48,544 nucleotides of DNA from Oscillospiraceae bacterium (GCA_020860205.1 JAJBUU010000013.1:1-48544); one strand, 5' to 3'; counted from the stretch's first letter, positions 12,129 through 21,807 are shown. Translations and numbers: made by a program. The notes: generated by a model not told the origin, from the sequence alone.

Positions 12129-15100
12129 ATGAACACACGAATCGGACGAATTGGGAAAAAACTGTTCAGTCTGTTGCTGGTCGGCTGCCTGTGTGCGTCG
12201 CTTCTGCCGGGGGCAGCACTGGCGGCAGATGCAGAGGAAACCGTAGACCCGGACAGCTATATCAGCGACATCAGCACGGACGATGTGGACGCTGTGGACG
12301 AGCCTGCGGACGATGCGGAACCCGTCACCGAGGAAGAAGCCTACATTGCACCGGTCAGCTACGCGGATGTAGAAAGCGGAACCTGCGGGACGAATCTGAC
12401 ATGGACGCTGGAGGACGGTGTGCTGACGATTTCCGGTGAAGGGACAATGAAGGATTATACAGCCAGTAGCTATGCGCCGTGGTATTCATTGCAGGATTCT
12501 ATTATCGAGGTTGTGATTGCAAATGGAGTAGCTTCCATTAGCAACCGAGCATTTTATGGATGCAGCAGTCTAGCAAAAGTAACGATTGGAAACTCCGTCA
12601 CATCCATAGGGGACAAAGCATTCTATGGTTGCAATAACTTGCAAAGCGTGGTAATACCAGATTCTGTCAGGTCCATCGGCATTGAGGCATTTGAGTACTG
12701 CAGCAGTCTAACAAGTGTAGAAATACCGGATAGTGTTACGTCCATCGGTGAAGAGGCTTTTTACGGAACAGCATATTATAAGGACAGCGCAAATTGGGAA
12801 AATAATGTGCTGTATATTAATCATTGGTTGATTAAGGCAAAAAACGATATTTCCGGAGAATATACGATTAAACCCAAAACGCTTGGTATTAGTGATTATG
12901 CATTCTACGATTGCACTAACTTGACGGCCGTAACGATTCCAGATAGTGTTGGTTTTATTGGCACTTGGGCATTTGAAATCTGTGGTAATTTGACCAGCGT
13001 AACAATTGGAAGAGGTGTTACATATATTGGGCACTACGCGTTTTCTCTTTGCAACAATTTGAATTTTGCGTATTATCGCGGTTCAGAAACAGAATGGAGA
13101 AAAGTAGGCGGTTACAACACATATTATAACAAAGAACTTACGAATGTTCTGCACTGCGCAGTCGGAGACATAACCGTTGCCAAATATGATGCGGATACCG
13201 AAAGATACACAGAGGACTTCGGTACGCTCGAAACAGGTGATTTGTGTACATTCTCCACAGAAGTAATCGTGGAACAGGGAAGCCCACTGTCATTTGACAA
13301 ATCAAATTGGGTTTGTTTGGACGCTGATGGGAAAGAATCCAATGCAGTTGTATTTGACACAGTCACTGTGCGCGGCGCATACCCCATGGAAGAAAACGAA
13401 AACTATAATATTTACTATGTTTCCGTCACAGCAAGTCTAAAAAAGGATTGCAATTATACCATTGTATTCAACGCCACGGACGACATCAGCAGCGATGTGG
13501 GTGTCAGCATTGAAAATACCTCTGTGGGAATTATCGTTATACCCGGTATTTGCGGAAGCGAGTTAATCGCCAACGAAGATATTACCGGATACTCGATTGC
13601 AAAGGGGGACACCGTATGGGTTCCGTCCAATCAGCTTCGGCTTGCAGATGAAGCCTATGCGAATGTACTTGGTTTCAGCAAATCGCCGATATTGTCAACA
13701 TACGTGTCTAACTACGACATAAAAGCAAAATCTGTCAGTGTAACAGACGAAAATATTGGCGCACAAGATACATATACCAATCTGGTAAATCATCTTTACG
13801 AACAATACGATACAGAAAACGGTGGAAACTATGATGTGCAGTTTTTCTCATACGACTGGCGCTATTCCATCACAGACGGTGCGGAGGCACTGGAAGAATT
13901 TATCGCCGAACAGGGATATGAAAGCGTAATTCTGGTTTGTCACAGTATGGGCGGTCTGGTGGCCACCCAATACATCAGCAATACCGGCGGTGATAAGGTT
14001 GAGAAATTGATTACAATAGCTACACCATATTTGGGCGCACCAAAGGCGCTTTATGTGTTGGGAACAGGATATTTTCTGAGCAATGCATGGCTGAGCAGCA
14101 CAAAATCCGATTTAGTAAGTGTGGTAAAAGCCACATTAACAAAGTCATTCTTTAAGGCCATGGCGCAGACGCTTCCCACCGTTTACGAATTGTTACCAAA
14201 TGCAACCTATCTAAGCGCAAATTCCGTGATGTATCAGAAGAACAACATTCTATCGACCACAGGGAACCATTACACAACAGCAGAGTTAGAGGATTATATT
14301 TGCACCAATTTCTCTGAACTGCTGTATGCGGACGCTTCTGCTGTCACATCTGCACTTTCCCCATATAATGTTCTTGCGAAAGTGGATTCTTATGTCATCG
14401 TCGGGACAGGGTACAATACGGTCACTCGTGTCGGTGTGAATGCATCAACAAACAAGATGTATGACATTGCTATCACAGGGAACGGAGACGGGACGGTGCC
14501 TTATTATAGCGCAACACTGGGTGGAAAGTCCGCTACAGGTCTTTATGGTAATGCGATACGAACTGTTTCCGCAGATCACACCAGCATAGTCAAAGACAGC
14601 GAAACAACGTTTTCATATATTGATGATGCCATAAACGACACATGGCTAACATATAGCAGTCGCACAAGTGCATCAGCCAGTACAGACGGCGAACTCACAG
14701 AGCTTTCAAAAATATGCATAGAGGGCGGCAAGGCTTATACCGTCAGAAACATGAACGGCAATGTGCTTTTAACCGTGACAGATAATCAAAATATAACCAT
14801 TGCTGATGGGTATGAATATGATTTCTACTTTCTTGGAAGCGGGGAAAATGAAACTGATTCTCTTGGAACGCTCGTTTGCTTTCTTGATGCAGATACATAT
14901 CAGGTAACGGTTTCTGAATCAAGCGAGGAAGGATTTATATGCACCGTTACAACATACAGTGATTACAGTAACGACGCAGTAATAGAGACGACTGCATATA
15001 CCATGAATGAAATAGAAGACGGTTCAGAAGCACTGATTACTACAGGAAAAGATGTCATTTATTTGGATTCAGATGGTGACGGTGTCTATGAATTGGAATT

Positions 15101-15347
15101 GACCGTAGATGGTGATTTGAATAGCTCTGACGGTCCCAATACCATCACCCCCGGCGACCTGAACGGCGACGGTGAGGTGAACGCAAGCGACCTGACGATT
15201 TTGGCGCGGCACGTCGGCAAGGTGGAAACAATAGAGGATAGTACATATCTTGCCAATGCGGACGTGACCGGCGACGGCAATGTGGGCGCCAGCGATTTGA
15301 CCAGACTGGCGCAGTACGTTGGAAAAATCATCAGCTCGCTCGATTGA
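12129..15347 (+). CDS. Secreted LRR - lipase-like - dockerin protein
   Basis: A 1072-residue secreted multidomain protein. A signal peptide (LFSLLLVGCLCASLLPGAALA) is followed by an acidic spacer. Residues ~95-340 are BspA-type leucine-rich repeats (units like LTSVEIPDSVTSIGEEAFYG), a cell-surface adhesion fold. The middle is an alpha/beta hydrolase resembling LCAT-type lipases: IIVIPGICGSELIAN near residue 467, the nucleophile motif VCHSMGGL (Ser606), NGDGTVPYYS (Asp787) and ADHTSI (His817), a complete candidate triad. The nucleophile elbow has Cys where most lipases have Gly (CHSMG). The C-terminus is a type I dockerin: two calcium-loop repeats, GDLNGDGEVNASDLTILARH and ADVTGDGNVGASDLTRLAQY, which would dock to a cohesin. 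No cohesin is in the window. Ribosome-binding site AAAGGAGAGG supports the start. Substrate unknown; an extracellular esterase/lipase is inferred. Confidence 0.9.
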   Translation: MNTRIGRIGKKLFSLLLVGCLCASLLPGAALAADAEETVDPDSYISDISTDDVDAVDEPADDAEPVTEEEAYIAPVSYADVESGTCGTNLTWTLEDGVLTISGEGTMKDYTASSYAPWYSLQDSIIEVVIANGVASISNRAFYGCSSLAKVTIGNSVTSIGDKAFYGCNNLQSVVIPDSVRSIGIEAFEYCSSLTSVEIPDSVTSIGEEAFYGTAYYKDSANWENNVLYINHWLIKAKNDISGEYTIKPKTLGISDYAFYDCTNLTAVTIPDSVGFIGTWAFEICGNLTSVTIGRGVTYIGHYAFSLCNNLNFAYYRGSETEWRKVGGYNTYYNKELTNVLHCAVGDITVAKYDADTERYTEDFGTLETGDLCTFSTEVIVEQGSPLSFDKSNWVCLDADGKESNAVVFDTVTVRGAYPMEENENYNIYYVSVTASLKKDCNYTIVFNATDDISSDVGVSIENTSVGIIVIPGICGSELIANEDITGYSIAKGDTVWVPSNQLRLADEAYANVLGFSKSPILSTYVSNYDIKAKSVSVTDENIGAQDTYTNLVNHLYEQYDTENGGNYDVQFFSYDWRYSITDGAEALEEFIAEQGYESVILVCHSMGGLVATQYISNTGGDKVEKLITIATPYLGAPKALYVLGTGYFLSNAWLSSTKSDLVSVVKATLTKSFFKAMAQTLPTVYELLPNATYLSANSVMYQKNNILSTTGNHYTTAELEDYICTNFSELLYADASAVTSALSPYNVLAKVDSYVIVGTGYNTVTRVGVNASTNKMYDIAITGNGDGTVPYYSATLGGKSATGLYGNAIRTVSADHTSIVKDSETTFSYIDDAINDTWLTYSSRTSASASTDGELTELSKICIEGGKAYTVRNMNGNVLLTVTDNQNITIADGYEYDFYFLGSGENETDSLGTLVCFLDADTYQVTVSESSEEGFICTVTTYSDYSNDAVIETTAYTMNEIEDGSEALITTGKDVIYLDSDGDGVYELELTVDGDLNSSDGPNTITPGDLNGDGEVNASDLTILARHVGKVETIEDSTYLANADVTGDGNVGASDLTRLAQYVGKIISSLD

Positions 15348-15374
15348 GCAGGACTATAAATCACACAGCGACCA

Positions 15375-15410
15375 AGCAGAGGCAACACAATGCGTTGCCT
15401 CTGCTTTTTT
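15375..15410 (+). terminator. Terminator after the LRR-lipase-dockerin gene
   Basis: 12-bp arms AGCAGAGGCAAC (15375-15386) and GTTGCCTCTGCT (15394-15405), loop of 7, then TTTTT. Confidence 0.93.
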
Positions 15411-15889
15411 GCAGGCTGTGATCTGGTTTACCGTATGCCCCTATCTTTAGAGTCTGGGGCGGGAATCCTCGACAATTCATTTGTCGATAGGTTCAATATT
15501 TTATATTATCCTCTCCAGTTGACAACAAGTGAAGGCGGTCAAGATCACCTACGATCCAGCCATCTTCAAATTTCCTTAAAATGTTTTCATTTTATGTTAC
15601 AACTTTTTGATGTATTTTGTTGTATTTTTCAAAAACCGGAATGTATCATAGCAGTGCCTTTGGCGATGTTCGCCAATCTCCGGACTGTAATTTTAACTCT
15701 GTTTTGCGGCACAGTGCATTTGTTCAATACCATTGCAAGCCACAGGAACAGAAACAGCCCCTCGCAGAAGTTCTGCGAGGGGCTGTGGGCTGTTTAAAAA
15801 GGAAAGAAACAGAAAAGTGCGAAAAAAAGTACGTCCGCTATAGTCTGCTTACCTGTTGACGTTCTGAACTAACAAAGCTTAGAAAAGGC
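15411..15889. other. Gene-free stretch with a large hairpin
   Basis: No credible gene: a 135-codon plus frame from 15390 begins inside the terminator and has no family features. The stretch is AT-richer than its surroundings and may contain decayed insertion-sequence DNA. At 15755-15785 there is a near-perfect 15-bp hairpin (CAGCCCCTCGCAGAA/TTCTGCGAGGGGCTG), which probably ends transcription of the minus-strand exporter gene; its minus 3' side is TGTTTCTGTTCC. Confidence 0.5.
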
Positions 15890-16918
15890 TTACCAAATGG
15901 CAAGGACGTGCTGCATACCAAGGCTTACTACGGTGATACCGCACCAGCAGCAAAAGCCCAAAATCAGGGGCTTACCGCCGGTTTTTACCAGCTTCAAAAT
16001 ATTGGTATTCAGACCGATGGCCACCATAGCCCAAATGATAAAGAACTTGCTTAGTTCTTTGATCGGCTCAAAAACGGTAGAAGACACGCCAAGATTTGTC
16101 GCTACGGTGGTAATCACAGATGCACCGAGAAAGAACAGAATGAAGAAAGGAAATACCTTTGAAAAATGGAAGGAAGAGCTTTTTCCGGATTCCTTTTTTA
16201 CCTGTATAAAGGAGAGCACCAACGTAATTGGAATGATGGCAAGGGTTCGGGTCAGCTTTACGGTTACTGCTTTATCCAAAGTTTCGCTGCCAAGGCCCCA
16301 CATTGTATCCCAGGTTGCAGCACACGCAGTAACCGATGAAGTATCATTGACTGCTGTGCCTGCAAAAATCCCGAAGGCCTCGCCATTGGTTTGCGAAAAA
16401 CCAAGCAGAGTTCCCAAGTGTGGGAAAAGCAGGGCTGCCAGCACATTGTAGAAGAAAATGACCGAAATGGCTTGCGCAACCTCTTCATCATCAGCGGCTA
16501 TCACCGGTGCTGTTGCGGCGATGGCAGAACCACCGCAAATGGAAGAACCAACACCGACCAGGGTGGAAATCTTGCCAGGGATATGCATTATCTTGCTGAG
16601 TACAAAAGCAAGTACCAGAGAGGTGGCGATTGTGCTGATAATGATCGGAAAAGACTGTATGCCTGTCTGCAAAATAACATTCAAATTCAAGCCAAACCCA
16701 AGAAGCACGACCGCATATTGCAATATCTTCTTTGAAGTAAATTGAATTCCGGGTTCCAGTTTGCGTTTATCCTTGAGAAAAAGCGTAATGAGCATTCCAA
16801 GCAGGATTCCAAAAACCGGGCCACCAATAACAGGAACCTGTTTCCCAAGAAAATAGGCAACAAAGGCCAGAATCAGACAAAAGCCCATTCCAAGGCAGTT
16901 CTTTTTCAAATCCTTCAT
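15890..16918 (-). CDS. YeiH-family putative sulfate exporter
   Basis: A 342-residue polytopic membrane protein of the YeiH/UPF0324 family, annotated elsewhere as putative sulfate/sulfonate exporters; transport has been little tested. About ten hydrophobic segments are visible. Family hallmarks are [66 protein letters not shown] and the C-terminal [15 protein letters not shown]. Length is normal. A LysR-type gene is divergent with a 106-bp gap, the same pairing as yeiH-yeiE in enterobacteria, so the regulator probably controls it. It is read from the promoter at 16949-16977. Confidence 0.9.
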   Translation of the reverse strand: MKDLKKNCLGMGFCLILAFVAYFLGKQVPVIGGPVFGILLGMLITLFLKDKRKLEPGIQFTSKKILQYAVVLLGFGLNLNVILQTGIQSFPIIISTIATSLVLAFVLSKIMHIPGKISTLVGVGSSICGGSAIAATAPVIAADDEEVAQAISVIFFYNVLAALLFPHLGTLLGFSQTNGEAFGIFAGTAVNDTSSVTACAATWDTMWGLGSETLDKAVTVKLTRTLAIIPITLVLSFIQVKKESGKSSSFHFSKVFPFFILFFLGASVITTVATNLGVSSTVFEPIKELSKFFIIWAMVAIGLNTNILKLVKTGGKPLILGFCCWCGITVVSLGMQHVLAIW

Positions 16919-16948
16919 GTGTCAACCCTCTTTTTTCTGTATAACTTG

Positions 16949-16977
16949 ATTATAGGACGATTTCGTGATACAATCAA
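16949..16977 (-). promoter_or_regulatory. Promoter of the YeiH-type gene with LysR-type dyad
   Basis: Minus strand: TTGATT (16977-16972), 17-bp spacer, TATAAT (16954-16949). The same DNA contains the dyad TTGATT-N20-AATCAA (16946-16977), so a LysR dimer could sit directly on this promoter. Confidence 0.75.
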
Positions 16978-17024
16978 ATTATCATTTTTTATATATCAAT
17001 AATTTCAAATTATGGGGTGCTGAA

Positions 17025-17882
17025 GTGCTGGACTACAGAACGAAAACATTTTTGACCTTGTGCGAGGAGATGAACTACCGGAAAACGGCTGAAAAACTAA
17101 ATATGACCCAGCCTGGAGTCACACAGCATATTCACCTGTTGGAGCGTGAATATGGATGCAGTCTGTTTTCTTATAATGGAAAGACATTGACCCTAACAGC
17201 GGAAGGCAAACTGCTCAGGACTCACTTGCTGCAAGTGATGTATAACGAAAACTGGCTGCGTCAGGAATTCAGTGCAGCAAAAATGCCAACCCTTAGAATT
17301 GGTGCGACAAAGAGCATCGGTGACTACATGATCGCTCCTGATCTGATCAAACTGATTCGCTCTGGAGAATTCACCGTGGATTTAAGTATAGATAACACAC
17401 AAAATCTACTGGAAAATCTTGAACAGGGAAAAATGGATTTTGCAATGATTGAAGGAGATTTCGACAAAACACGCTGGGGATCCCGGAAAATGTGGTCAGA
17501 GCCATTTTGCGGTATTTGCGCAATAAACCATCCATTTGCCGGAAAAACAGTCTTAATTGAACAACTGCTTTCACAACACCTTTTGCTTCGTGAAACAGGC
17601 TCTGGTACTCGTGCAATTTTTGAAGCAGGAATGAATGCGCTGGGGTATCGCATAGATTCATTTCATAAGGTTAACAATATCAGCAGCTTTTACGTTTTAC
17701 GAGAATTGATCGCCCAAAGTGATGCCATCAGCTTCGGATACAGTTCCGTAATTAAAGGCGATCATCGACTTAGCAATTTTACCGTAGAGGGATTTCCAAA
17801 TACGCATGATCTCTATTATGTATATCAAAAAAACACCTATGCAGAAACGCTACTGAAAAAGTATTTGGAAATCATAAAATGA
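17025..17882 (+). CDS. LysR-family transcriptional regulator
   Basis: A 285-residue LysR-type regulator. The N-terminal winged helix-turn-helix is clear: LDYRTKTFLTLCEEMNYRKTAEKLNMTQPGVTQHIHLLEREYGCSLFSYNGKTLTLTAEGK, in pieces. The rest is the periplasmic-binding-like effector domain (LRIGATKSIGDYMIAPDLI onward). GTG 17025 with GGGGTG at 17013-17018 is the best start; an in-frame ATG 60 bp earlier would add non-family residues. It is divergent to the YeiH-type exporter and most likely controls it, as YeiE-type regulators do. Effector unknown. Confidence 0.9.
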   Translation: MLDYRTKTFLTLCEEMNYRKTAEKLNMTQPGVTQHIHLLEREYGCSLFSYNGKTLTLTAEGKLLRTHLLQVMYNENWLRQEFSAAKMPTLRIGATKSIGDYMIAPDLIKLIRSGEFTVDLSIDNTQNLLENLEQGKMDFAMIEGDFDKTRWGSRKMWSEPFCGICAINHPFAGKTVLIEQLLSQHLLLRETGSGTRAIFEAGMNALGYRIDSFHKVNNISSFYVLRELIAQSDAISFGYSSVIKGDHRLSNFTVEGFPNTHDLYYVYQKNTYAETLLKKYLEIIK

Positions 17883-18042
17883 ACCACCTTGCGCCGAAGA
17901 ACGGGGGGTATTGAAAACAAATGATGAAAATCTACAGAAAAACAATGGAATAAAACGACGTTATTAGACTATGTGTACAGGTTACGAAAAAATCGAGGAC
18001 CATATCTATGAGGTATATTTGAGAGATGGGATTTATGATACG

Positions 18043-18076
18043 GAAAAAAGAAGGGGCTGTATCAAAACAGTCCCTT
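18043..18076 (-). terminator. Terminator of the lysine operon
   Basis: Minus strand: AAGGGACTGT (18076-18067), loop of 6, ACAGCCCCTT (18060-18051), then CTTTTTTC (18050-18043). It lies 29 bp past the last gene. The remainder of 17883-18042 shows no gene. Confidence 0.9.
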
Positions 18077-18104
18077 TCTGTATGGCGCCATATCATGAGA
18101 TAAT

Positions 18105-19283
18105 TCACTGGCGCGACGTCGCGCGGCTGAGATGAGCCGCAAGCACGGCGGCGTGGAGCGCCGCTGCCGTGACGACGGCGGAATCGTCCGGCAGGAAGTC
18201 CGGGCTGTGGAGCGGGCAGGCGCAGCCTGCTCCAACGTGGTAGAAGCAGCCGCGTCCCGCCGCGTCGATCAGGCAGCCGAAATCCTCCGTTGTCATGGTC
18301 GGCTCGTCGAGCACCCGCACCTGCGCCGCGCCCAGCAGCGCCGCCGCAGTCTCCTGCACCAGACGGGTTTCCGCCTCTGTGTTCACGATGCCGCCATAGC
18401 TTTCGTGTAAATGCAGCTCCAGCTGCGTCCCGGTTTCGACGGCGATATTCTCCAGCGTCTGCCGAAAGCGCCGTTTCATTTCCGCGCGCGTGTCCGCGCC
18501 AAGCGTGCGCAGGATACCGGAAAGCTCCGCCCGATCCGCCAGAATATTTCCGGCGGTCCCGGCGTGCAGCGTGCCGACGGAAACAACGCTGCGCTCCGGC
18601 AGAAACACGTCCGGCAGCGCCAGCACCGCCGTCACCATACGCGCAGCGGCGGCCAGCGCATCCACGCCTGCCTCCCGCGTCGCGCCGTGGGCGCTTTTGC
18701 CCAATACCGCGGCGGAGAAGGTGTCCGACGCGGCGTAAAATTTTCCGTAACGCACGCCGACTGTCCCGGCGGGAAGCGCAGGGGAAACGTGCGCCCCGAA
18801 TACCGCGCCCACGCCGTCCAGGCACCCGGCATCAATCATGCGCTGCGCGCCGCCGCTGCCTTCCTCGTCCGGCTGAAAGAGAAAGCGCACCTCTCCGCAC
18901 AGCGCCGCACGGTGCGCGCTCAGGAGCCGCGCCGCGCCAAGCGCCGCCGCAGTGTGTACGTCGTGACCGCAGGCGTGCATGACGCCCGGCGTCTCCGAAG
19001 CAAAGGGCGCGCCGCTGCGCTCCTGCAGCGGCAGCGCGTCCATGTCGGCGCGCAGCGCCGCGCAGGCGGCGTTTTTTTCCGCGCCGTTCCCGCGCAAAAT
19101 GCCAACGACGGCTGTTGGCAGCGGACGGAAGGTTTCCAGTCCGCAGCGCTGAAGATACGTTTCCACCTGCCGCGCGGTTTCAAATTCCTGATTGCCCAGC
19201 TCCGGGCGGCGATGGATGGCGTGGCGCAGGGCGGTCAGCTCCGGCGCAAGCGCCGCCGCTTCCGCGAAAAAATCAATTTGCAT
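18105..19283 (-). CDS. M20D amidohydrolase, likely N-acetyl-diaminopimelate deacetylase
   Basis: A 392-residue M20-family (M20D) dinuclear-zinc amidohydrolase. Visible metal and catalytic motifs are ADMDALPL, MHACGHDVHTA, FQPDEEGSGG, and EPTMTTEDFG near the C-terminus. A dimerisation-domain region (YAASDTFSAAVLGKSAHG) is between them. Relatives include hippurate hydrolases and auxin-conjugate amidohydrolases. Here its place as the last gene of a lysine operon with dapH and a class I aminotransferase argues for N-acetyl-L,L-diaminopimelate deacetylase, the step before epimerisation in the acetylase branch. It overlaps the aminotransferase gene by 11 nt. Substrate is inferred from context. Confidence 0.85.
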   Translation of the reverse strand: MQIDFFAEAAALAPELTALRHAIHRRPELGNQEFETARQVETYLQRCGLETFRPLPTAVVGILRGNGAEKNAACAALRADMDALPLQERSGAPFASETPGVMHACGHDVHTAAALGAARLLSAHRAALCGEVRFLFQPDEEGSGGAQRMIDAGCLDGVGAVFGAHVSPALPAGTVGVRYGKFYAASDTFSAAVLGKSAHGATREAGVDALAAAARMVTAVLALPDVFLPERSVVSVGTLHAGTAGNILADRAELSGILRTLGADTRAEMKRRFRQTLENIAVETGTQLELHLHESYGGIVNTEAETRLVQETAAALLGAAQVRVLDEPTMTTEDFGCLIDAAGRGCFYHVGAGCACPLHSPDFLPDDSAVVTAAALHAAVLAAHLSRATSRQ

Positions 19284-20433
19284 TTCCGTGTTCCTGTTTC
19301 AGCTTCTCCAAAAAGCGTTCCAGCCGATCCAGACCCTCCTTCAGCTCCGCGTCCCCGTAGCAGTAGCTCAGGCGGATATGGCCGGGACCGCCGAAGCAGG
19401 CTCCCGGCGTAACGGCAAGGCCGCCCTCCCGGATCAGCCGTGTGCAAAATTCCCGATCCTCCAGCCCAAAGCGCCGGATAGACGGAAAGGCGTAAAACGC
19501 GCCGAGCGGTTCCGGATAATCCAGTCCCATGCCGTCCAGACGGGAGAGAACATAAGCGCGCCGCCTGCGATAGGTTTCCACCAGCGGGGCAGGGTCATAC
19601 TCCAGCGCGGCGATGGCCGCACGCTGGAAGGGCGCGGGCGTGGATACCACCATGAACTGGTGCAGCAGCTCCAGCCGTTCCTTCACCGGAGCGTCGGCAA
19701 GCAGATAGCCCATGCGCCAGCCGGTCATGGCGTATGGCTTGGAAAAGCTCTGCACCAGCAGCAGCCGGTCCCGCAGCGCACGAAATTCCGCGAAGCTGTG
19801 GTATTCCGTACCGTAAAACAGCTGCCGGTAAACATCGTCGCAAATCACAAAGAGAGGCCGCTCCGCCGCGATGCTCTGCACGGCGGCAAGGCTCTCCGCG
19901 TCGTATACGCAGCCGGTGGGATTGTTCGGACTGTTGAGCAGGATGGCCTTCGTGCGCGGTGTCACCAGCGCAGAAAGGCGCGCGGCGTCGATTTGAAATC
20001 CATCCGGCGCGGTATCCAGAAAGACCGGAACGCCGCGACAGAGCTTCACGATCTCCTCGTAGAGCACAAAGGCCGGCGTGGGGATGATGACCTCGTCTCC
20101 GGGATTTAAGATACCGAACAGCGCGACAAACAGCGCTTCAGTCGCCCCGGCTGTGACAATCACCTCATCTGCGGTGTAGTCCATGCCGTTTTTATCGTGT
20201 TCATACGCCGCAATGCGCTCCCGCAGCGCGCGGGCGCCGTTATTTTCTATATAGTGCGTTTCGTGGCTGCAAAGCGCGTCCCATGCCGCATCCCGGACGG
20301 GCAGCGGCGTATCAAAATCCGGTTCTCCCAGCGTCAGGCTGACGCAGCCGGGCGTCGCCTTGGCCAGCGCAGAAAATTCCCGGATGGCGCTGCGCTTCGC
20401 CGTGTAAACGGCGGCGTTCAGACAATCCCTCAT
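19273..20433 (-). CDS. Class I aminotransferase, likely N-acetyl-diaminopimelate aminotransferase
   Basis: A 386-residue PLP enzyme of fold type I, aspartate-aminotransferase class. Motifs: SLTLGEPDFDTP, TAGATEALF, NSPNNPTG, ICDDVYRQL, SFSKPYAMTGWRMGYL with the PLP-binding lysine, and IRLSYCYG with the carboxylate-binding arginine. Acetylase-branch lysine synthesis needs a transaminase acting on N-acetyl-2-amino-6-oxopimelate (PatA in Bacillus), and this gene sits between lysA and the deacetylase, overlapping both (4 nt and 11 nt). That placement makes it the best candidate; by sequence alone it could be a general aspartate aminotransferase. Confidence 0.87.
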   Translation of the reverse strand: MRDCLNAAVYTAKRSAIREFSALAKATPGCVSLTLGEPDFDTPLPVRDAAWDALCSHETHYIENNGARALRERIAAYEHDKNGMDYTADEVIVTAGATEALFVALFGILNPGDEVIIPTPAFVLYEEIVKLCRGVPVFLDTAPDGFQIDAARLSALVTPRTKAILLNSPNNPTGCVYDAESLAAVQSIAAERPLFVICDDVYRQLFYGTEYHSFAEFRALRDRLLLVQSFSKPYAMTGWRMGYLLADAPVKERLELLHQFMVVSTPAPFQRAAIAALEYDPAPLVETYRRRRAYVLSRLDGMGLDYPEPLGAFYAFPSIRRFGLEDREFCTRLIREGGLAVTPGACFGGPGHIRLSYCYGDAELKEGLDRLERFLEKLKQEHGNAN

Positions 20434-21698
20434 AGCGTCTCCTTTGTCTGCGAAAACGCCGCGTCCACATCCAGCGTGGCAAAGTAGTCCTCCGCCGTTT
20501 CCGCGCGGCGGATCAGCTCCGGCGTTCCGTCCGGGTGCAGCAGCAGCTCCGCGCAGCGCAGCCGCCCGTTGTAGTTATAGCCCATCGAGTGACCGTGCGC
20601 TCCGGCGTCCTGTATCACCAGAATGTCGCCGTCGTCGATCGGCGGGAGCGGGCGGTCTATGGCAAATTTGTCGTTGTTTTCGCACAGCGCGCCAACCACG
20701 TCCACTGTGGTGGTGCAGGGCGCGGTTTCCTTGCCGAGCACCGTGATGTGGTGGTAAGCGCCGTACATGGCGGGGCGCATCAGGTCGCTGGCGGAAGCGT
20801 CCACGCCGACATATTCCTTATAGATATGCTTTTTGCCGATTGCCGTTGTCAGCAGATAGCCGTAAGGTCCGGTGATGTAGCGCCCCATCTCCGTATAGAT
20901 GTCGAGCGATATGCCGTTTGCGGTCAGCAGCTCGTCGTATACCTCATGTACACGCGCGCCGATGGCGGCGATATTCACCGCGCGCTCCTCCGGACGGTAG
21001 GGGATACCTACGCCGCCGGAGAAGTCCACGAACGAGAGCGTGATATTCAGCTTCTCCCGCAGCTCCAGCGCCAGCGAAAACAGCTCCCGTGCCAGCGCGG
21101 GATAATAGTCGTTGTCCAGCGAACAGCTTGCGAGCATGGCGTGCAGCCCGAAGCGTCGCACGCCTTTTTCCTTCAGCGCGGCATAAGCTGCAAAGAGCTG
21201 CGGCTTCGTCATGCCGAACTTGGAATCATAGAGGTGTCCCATGATTTCGTTCGTGATCCGGAAGGAGCCGGGATTATAGCGGCAGCAGACGGTGTCCGGA
21301 ATGCCGCAGGTCTCCTCCATCCGCGCAAGCTGCGTCAAATCGTCCAGATTGATGATCGCGCCCGCCGCCGCTGCGGCACGGTATTCCGCCGCTGTGGTTT
21401 CGTTGGAGGAGAACATGATGTTCCCGCCGCGAATGCCGCAGCGGACGCTGAGCAGCAGCTCGGTGACGGAGGCGCAGTCCGTGCCGCAGCCAAGCGAGGA
21501 CAGGAGCCGCAAAATCGCGGGCGTGGGCGTGGCCTTCACCGCGAAATACTCCCGAAAACCGGGATTCCATGCGAAAGCCGTGCGCAGCGCATTCACACAG
21601 CGGCGGATACCGGCCTCGTCATAAATATAGAACGGCGTTGGATAGTGTTCGCGCCACGCACGCGCCTGCGCAAGCGTGAAGGGAAGCTGGTCTGTCAT
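20430..21698 (-). CDS. lysA: Diaminopimelate decarboxylase
   Basis: A 422-residue PLP-dependent decarboxylase of the alanine-racemase-like fold that converts meso-diaminopimelate to lysine and CO2. The N-terminal barrel shows REYFAVKATPTPAILRLL with the PLP lysine, CGTDCASVTELLL, FGLHAMLASCSLDN, SFVDFSGGVGIPY (glycine loop) and IYTEMGRYITGPYG. The C-terminal beta domain has VVGALCENNDKFAID with the active-site Cys and DGDILVIQDAGAHGHSMGYNYN. Length is normal. It is separated from dapH by a 368-bp leader-like gap, so it may have separate control, and overlaps the aminotransferase by 4 nt. Ribosome-binding site AAGGAG. Confidence 0.93.
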   Translation of the reverse strand: MTDQLPFTLAQARAWREHYPTPFYIYDEAGIRRCVNALRTAFAWNPGFREYFAVKATPTPAILRLLSSLGCGTDCASVTELLLSVRCGIRGGNIMFSSNETTAAEYRAAAAAGAIINLDDLTQLARMEETCGIPDTVCCRYNPGSFRITNEIMGHLYDSKFGMTKPQLFAAYAALKEKGVRRFGLHAMLASCSLDNDYYPALARELFSLALELREKLNITLSFVDFSGGVGIPYRPEERAVNIAAIGARVHEVYDELLTANGISLDIYTEMGRYITGPYGYLLTTAIGKKHIYKEYVGVDASASDLMRPAMYGAYHHITVLGKETAPCTTTVDVVGALCENNDKFAIDRPLPPIDDGDILVIQDAGAHGHSMGYNYNGRLRCAELLLHPDGTPELIRRAETAEDYFATLDVDAAFSQTKETL

Positions 21699-21746
21699 AG
21701 AAAAATTTCTCTCCTTAGGGGGTTATTTCTTTGGAAAAACGCGAAG

Positions 21747-21807
21747 CAACACCGCATGATCGGGACCCTGCGGAAAACTTCCGCGCCTGCCAAATCGTGC
21801 GGTGTTG
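21747..21807 (-). promoter_or_regulatory. Large hairpin in the dapH-lysA gap
   Basis: 14-bp arms CAACACCGCATGAT (21747-21760) and ATCGTGCGGTGTTG (21794-21807), one wobble, enclose an inner hairpin GCGGAA-AAC-TTCCGC. On the minus strand the stem is followed after 5 nt by GCGTTTTTCC. A third GCGGTGTTG copy at 21971-21979 could compete for pairing. The 368-bp gap 21699-22066 has no credible gene but also contains imperfect repeats of a CTGCGC-TTT-CGTTTTTGC-like unit (about 21930 and 22021). Possible terminator or attenuator before lysA. Confidence 0.5.

Noticed and set aside
15390-15797. 135-codon plus frame downstream of the dockerin gene
   Set aside because: It starts inside the terminator, is cysteine- and leucine-rich without pattern, and has no ribosome-binding site.
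17971-18134. Short plus frame reading MCTGYEKIEDHIYEVYLRDG
   Set aside because: It passes through the lysine-operon terminator into antisense coding DNA and lacks a ribosome-binding site. At most a decayed remnant.
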